64,000 bases of DNA, taken from NCBI RefSeq assembly GCF_020525925.1, contig NZ_CP084876.1, positions 4,030,001-4,094,000 of the forward strand. Direction: 5' to 3'. The notes under the pieces are model-generated. The model had not been told where the DNA came from, did no database searches, and was given only the letters and a program-made list of their open reading frames with translations. Source of the stretch: Klebsiella quasipneumoniae subsp. quasipneumoniae (GTDB lineage Bacteria > Pseudomonadota > Gammaproteobacteria > Enterobacterales > Enterobacteriaceae). Both the position numbers and the translations under genes were made by a program. This document shows positions 60,939-64,000 of this stretch, one piece after another (within the stretch, counting starts at the first letter, position 1; each line of letters starts with the position of its first letter).

Positions 60939-62717
60939 TCAGGCGCTGAGCGACTCTTCTCTGGCGCTGGCCGCCAGCTCTTCACCAGCCAGCTGTAGCT
61001 GATACATCTGCCAGTAGCGGCCTTTCGCCGCCAGCAGTTGCTGATGGTTGCCCCGCTCGACGGCCTGACCGCGATGCAGGACCAGAATGGTATCCGCCTC
61101 AACGATGGTCGACAGACGATGGGCGATAACCACCAGGGTGGTATGCTGGCGAACCTTCGCCAGCGCCTGCTGGATCGCCTGCTCGGTGCCGGAGTCGATG
61201 TTCGCCGTCGCCTCATCCAGAATCAGAACCTGCGGGGTCTCCACCAGCACGCGCGCCAGCGCCAGCAGCTGCTTCTGTCCGACGGAAAGATTATTGCCCT
61301 GCTCGCCTAGCTGGGTGTACAGGCCGTCGCTCATGCTGCGCGCCACCGCCGCCAGCTGCACCGCCTCCAGCGCTTCCCAGACCTGTGTTTCGCTGATGTC
61401 CCGGCCCAGCGCGACGTTGGCGTAGAAGGTATCCGCCAGCACCACCGGATCCTGTTGCACCATCGCGATGCCCCGACGCAACGCGCTGTGGCTGAGAGAA
61501 GAGAGCGGCCGGCCATCGATGCGGATCTCCCCGTGGGTTAACGGGTAATAGCCCATCATCAGACTGGCGAGGGTACTCTTCCCACTGCCGGTATGCCCGA
61601 CCAGCGCCACAAAACTGCGGGAAGGTATATCCAGCGTGATATCCTGGAGGACCAGACGATCCCCGCGGTAGGCAAAGGAGAGATGGTCGATTTCCACCCG
61701 ACCGCTGCTCAGCGGCGCGTCATCGGCGCCCCACGCCTGGCGCGGACGGTCCATCAGTTCGAAAACGCGTTCGCCGGCGACCACCGCCTGCTGCAGCATC
61801 GACTGCTGGGTGGTCAGCTCAATGAGCGGCTCGTTGAGGCGTCCGAGATAGCTGATAAACGCGTACAGCACCCCGACCTCAATCGTGCCCGCCGCGCTAA
61901 AGCCGAACAGCATCAGCAGCCCGCACAGCACCAGCGAGGAAAAGAGGCTCAGCAGCGGACGCAGCAGAAAACCGTCCAGGCGCAGCGTCTGCATCCGCGC
62001 CAGGTAGTGGGCGTAGCTGGCCTCGCGCATCCGTTCGCCAAAGCGCGCCTGCTGGCGGAACTGCTGGATGACCCCCATGCCGTTGATCACTTCATTAAAA
62101 CCATCGTTGATGTCGGCAAGCCAGGCGCGCACCCGGCGCACGATCGGCGTGCTATAGCGCTGATAAATGATCATCACGATCAGCACCGCCGGGAAAATCG
62201 CGATCGCCACCAGCGCCATCCGCCAGTCGAGGCTAAACATCGCCACCAGCATCGCGCCGATCAGCGCCGCGCTGCGGAGCACCGTCGCCACTACCGTCAC
62301 ATACAGGTCACGAATGACTTCGGTATCGTTGGTCACGCGTGAGATCAGCTGCCCGACCGGCTGAGTATCAAACTCGCTGAGCGGCTGATGCAGGGCGGCA
62401 TCCATCACATCGCTGCGTAACTGCTGGACCACGCCGACCGCGGCGCGGTTAAACAGCAGCGACTGGTTATAATGCAGTAGCGCCGCCAGCAGCTGCAGAC
62501 CGATATAGGCTGCCGCCAGGCCTGCCACCAGCTTCAGCGGCAGAGTCTGTTTCGCCACCATATTGTCGATGAAATAGCTGATAAGCAGCGGGCCGCTCAC
62601 CTCCGCCGCCGCCGCGATCCACATCATCGCCACCGCGATGGCCAGCGGCTTACGCCACGGTGAACCATAGGCCAGCAGGCGTTTAAGCGTCGGCCAGAGT
62701 TCGGTAAAGCTACGCAT
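60939..62717 (-). CDS. mdlB: ABC transporter permease/ATPase MdlB
   Basis: Half-transporter of the multidrug-type ABC exporter family, likely heterodimer with MdlA; substrate unknown. ATG at 62717 ([24 protein letters not shown]) gives 592 residues (E. coli 593). It overlaps the mdlA stop by 8 nt. Six membrane helices fill the first 300 residues; the ATPase domain has Walker [10 protein letters not shown] near 378, signature [15 protein letters not shown], where the second G-position is S-V-G rather than S-G-G, and Walker [13 protein letters not shown]. Confidence 0.94.
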   Translation of the reverse strand: MRSFTELWPTLKRLLAYGSPWRKPLAIAVAMMWIAAAAEVSGPLLISYFIDNMVAKQTLPLKLVAGLAAAYIGLQLLAALLHYNQSLLFNRAAVGVVQQLRSDVMDAALHQPLSEFDTQPVGQLISRVTNDTEVIRDLYVTVVATVLRSAALIGAMLVAMFSLDWRMALVAIAIFPAVLIVMIIYQRYSTPIVRRVRAWLADINDGFNEVINGMGVIQQFRQQARFGERMREASYAHYLARMQTLRLDGFLLRPLLSLFSSLVLCGLLMLFGFSAAGTIEVGVLYAFISYLGRLNEPLIELTTQQSMLQQAVVAGERVFELMDRPRQAWGADDAPLSSGRVEIDHLSFAYRGDRLVLQDITLDIPSRSFVALVGHTGSGKSTLASLMMGYYPLTHGEIRIDGRPLSSLSHSALRRGIAMVQQDPVVLADTFYANVALGRDISETQVWEALEAVQLAAVARSMSDGLYTQLGEQGNNLSVGQKQLLALARVLVETPQVLILDEATANIDSGTEQAIQQALAKVRQHTTLVVIAHRLSTIVEADTILVLHRGQAVERGNHQQLLAAKGRYWQMYQLQLAGEELAASAREESLSA

Positions 62718-63999
62718 CCAGGGCCTCCTCTTGCTCCTGGGGAACCTCGTCGAGCGCGGCTTCCAGCTGCTGATACCGATACATGTCGCGGTACCAGCCG
62801 GGCTGCACCGCCAGCGCCTCATGGCGGCCGCGCTGGGCGACATGCCCATGCTGCAGCACCAGGATTTCGCTGGCCTCAGTCAGCGCCGACAGGCGGTGGG
62901 CGCTGATGATCACCGTCCGCCCCTCTCCCCACTGGCGCAGGTTATGCAGGATCTGGTGTTCGGTGCGGCCATCCACCGCGGATAAAGCATCATCAAGGAT
63001 CAGAATTTCGGCCTCCAGCAGCAGGGCGCGGGCAATCGAGATGCGCTGTTTCTGGCCGCCGGAGAGCATCACGCCGCGCTCGCCTACTTCGGTATCGTAC
63101 CCCTGGGGCAGACGCAGAATGTCGTCATGCACGCTGGCCAGCCGCGCCACCCGCTCAATCTGTTCCGGCGTCGCGTCCGGTTTTCCCAGCGCGATATTAT
63201 TGGCGACGGTATCGGAGAATAAAAACGGCGTCTGATTGACCACCGCCAGCCGTTCGCGCCAGCTGTCGAGCTGCAGACGCGGTAGCGGCAGATCGTGAAA
63301 GCGGATCTCGCCGCTGGTGACGTCAAAATGGCGCTGCAGCAGGGCCAGAATGGTGCTTTTGCCAGCGCCCGTCGGCCCGCAGATGCCCAGCATTTGCCCC
63401 GGCTGCAGGGTAAAATTAACCTGTTCCAGCGAAGGCTTGCTCGCCTGCGGATAGATGAAATCGCGGATAGCGACCTGCAGGACGCCGCGGCCAGCCGGTA
63501 CCGTCTCGGTCCCGTCGTCCACCGCCGGCGCCTCTTCGAGCATGGTGCGAATACGACCATAGGCCGCGCTACCGCGCTCCACGATGTTAAACATCCACGC
63601 CAGCGCCAGCATCGGCCAGATCATCAGACCAAGGTACATCACAAAGCTGGTGAGCTGACCCAGCGTCAGGCTACCGTGGATCACCATCCAGCTGCCGCCG
63701 CCGATGGCCAGCAGATTCGCCGCCCCGATGGCGATATAGATAGTAGGGTCGAAGCGAGCGTCAATGCGCGCCACGCGCATATTTTTCGCTCCGGTATCGG
63801 CCGCATCGGCGGCAAACTGCGCCGACTGGCGATCCTCCAGCCCGAACGCCTTAATCATGCGGATGCTGGTCAGGCTCTCCTGCGTGCGATCGTTGAGGCT
63901 GGAAAAGGCCGCCTGGGCAACGCGAAAACGTTCGTGAAGGGCATCACCGTTGCGTTTGATCGCCAGGGCCATCAGCGGCATCGGCAGCAGCGCCAGCAG
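62710..63999 (-). CDS. mdlA: ABC transporter permease/ATPase MdlA, 5' end missing
   Basis: Partner of MdlB; the gene runs past the right edge, so the start lies outside the window. About 429 C-terminal residues are present (E. coli MdlA 590). Visible are the last membrane helices ([42 protein letters not shown]) and the complete ATPase domain with Walker [10 protein letters not shown], signature [16 protein letters not shown] and Walker [14 protein letters not shown]. Asp-Asp replaces the usual catalytic Asp-Glu, so this site may be weakly active, as in many heterodimeric exporters. Confidence 0.93.
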   Translation of the reverse strand: MLALLPMPLMALAIKRNGDALHERFRVAQAAFSSLNDRTQESLTSIRMIKAFGLEDRQSAQFAADAADTGAKNMRVARIDARFDPTIYIAIGAANLLAIGGGSWMVIHGSLTLGQLTSFVMYLGLMIWPMLALAWMFNIVERGSAAYGRIRTMLEEAPAVDDGTETVPAGRGVLQVAIRDFIYPQASKPSLEQVNFTLQPGQMLGICGPTGAGKSTILALLQRHFDVTSGEIRFHDLPLPRLQLDSWRERLAVVNQTPFLFSDTVANNIALGKPDATPEQIERVARLASVHDDILRLPQGYDTEVGERGVMLSGGQKQRISIARALLLEAEILILDDALSAVDGRTEHQILHNLRQWGEGRTVIISAHRLSALTEASEILVLQHGHVAQRGRHEALAVQPGWYRDMYRYQQLEAALDEVPQEQEEALDA

Positions 64000-64000
64000 G

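Overview
The window is chromosomal DNA of an enterobacterium, most likely Klebsiella (K. pneumoniae complex). Most genes are GC-rich, nearly full-length relatives of Escherichia coli K-12 genes, and they run in the E. coli order from ybbN/cnoX to mdlA. The order differs from E. coli in a Klebsiella-like way: no glsA-ybaT between cueR and copA, no ybaQ, no aes between gsk and hemH, and a large insertion between ylaC and the ylaB-like gene. Species assignment is an inference from gene content and synteny; no search was possible.

Layout. 1-8.5 kb: cnoX (5' end cut off), the FetAB iron exporter, qmcA-ybbJ, the divergent cueR/copA copper pair with its CueR promoter, ybaP, the small RNA ChiX on the minus strand, and ybaK. 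8.5-22.6 kb: ushA, an ERIC repeat, fsr, ybaL, gsk, hemH, adk, htpG behind a sigma-32 promoter, recR-ybaB-dnaX with the dnaX frameshift signal, and apt. 22.7-35.9 kb: ybaN, priC, rsmS, an Rpn-type nuclease gene absent at this place in E. coli, mscK, acrR/acrAB with its operator, tomB-hha, maa and ylaC.

35.9-50 kb is the accessory part. It holds a MocR-type regulator with a divergent acetyltransferase, the zinc-independent ribosomal proteins L31B and L36B behind a Zur box, and a complete galactan-use locus: LacI-type repressor, LamB-type porin, binding protein, two permeases, endo-galactanase (GH53), beta-galactosidase (GH42), a divergent ABC ATPase, and an orphan PTS EIIB domain behind a terminator. 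The expected flow is that galactan is cut by the secreted GH53 enzyme, oligomers enter through the porin and ABC transporter, and the cytoplasmic GH42 enzyme releases galactose.

50-56 kb: a ylaB/pdeB-like c-di-GMP phosphodiesterase broken by one in-frame amber codon, the nickel/cobalt pair rcnR/rcnA with two RcnR boxes, a yczE-like membrane protein with a divergent MocR regulator, and an unrecognised coupled gene pair whose first product looks like a ribbon-helix-helix protein. 56-64 kb returns to the core: 4.5S RNA (ffs), an unrecognised ORF ending in a 32-bp perfect palindrome, atl, ybaY, tesB, the nitrogen operon glnK-amtB with NtrC and sigma-54 sites, and mdlA-mdlB, with mdlA running off the right end.

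No clearly new system is evident. The least explained items are the coupled small-gene pair at 55.5-55.9 kb, the orphan EIIB, the repeated candidate operator of the galactan locus, and the ORF with the palindrome at 57.0 kb.
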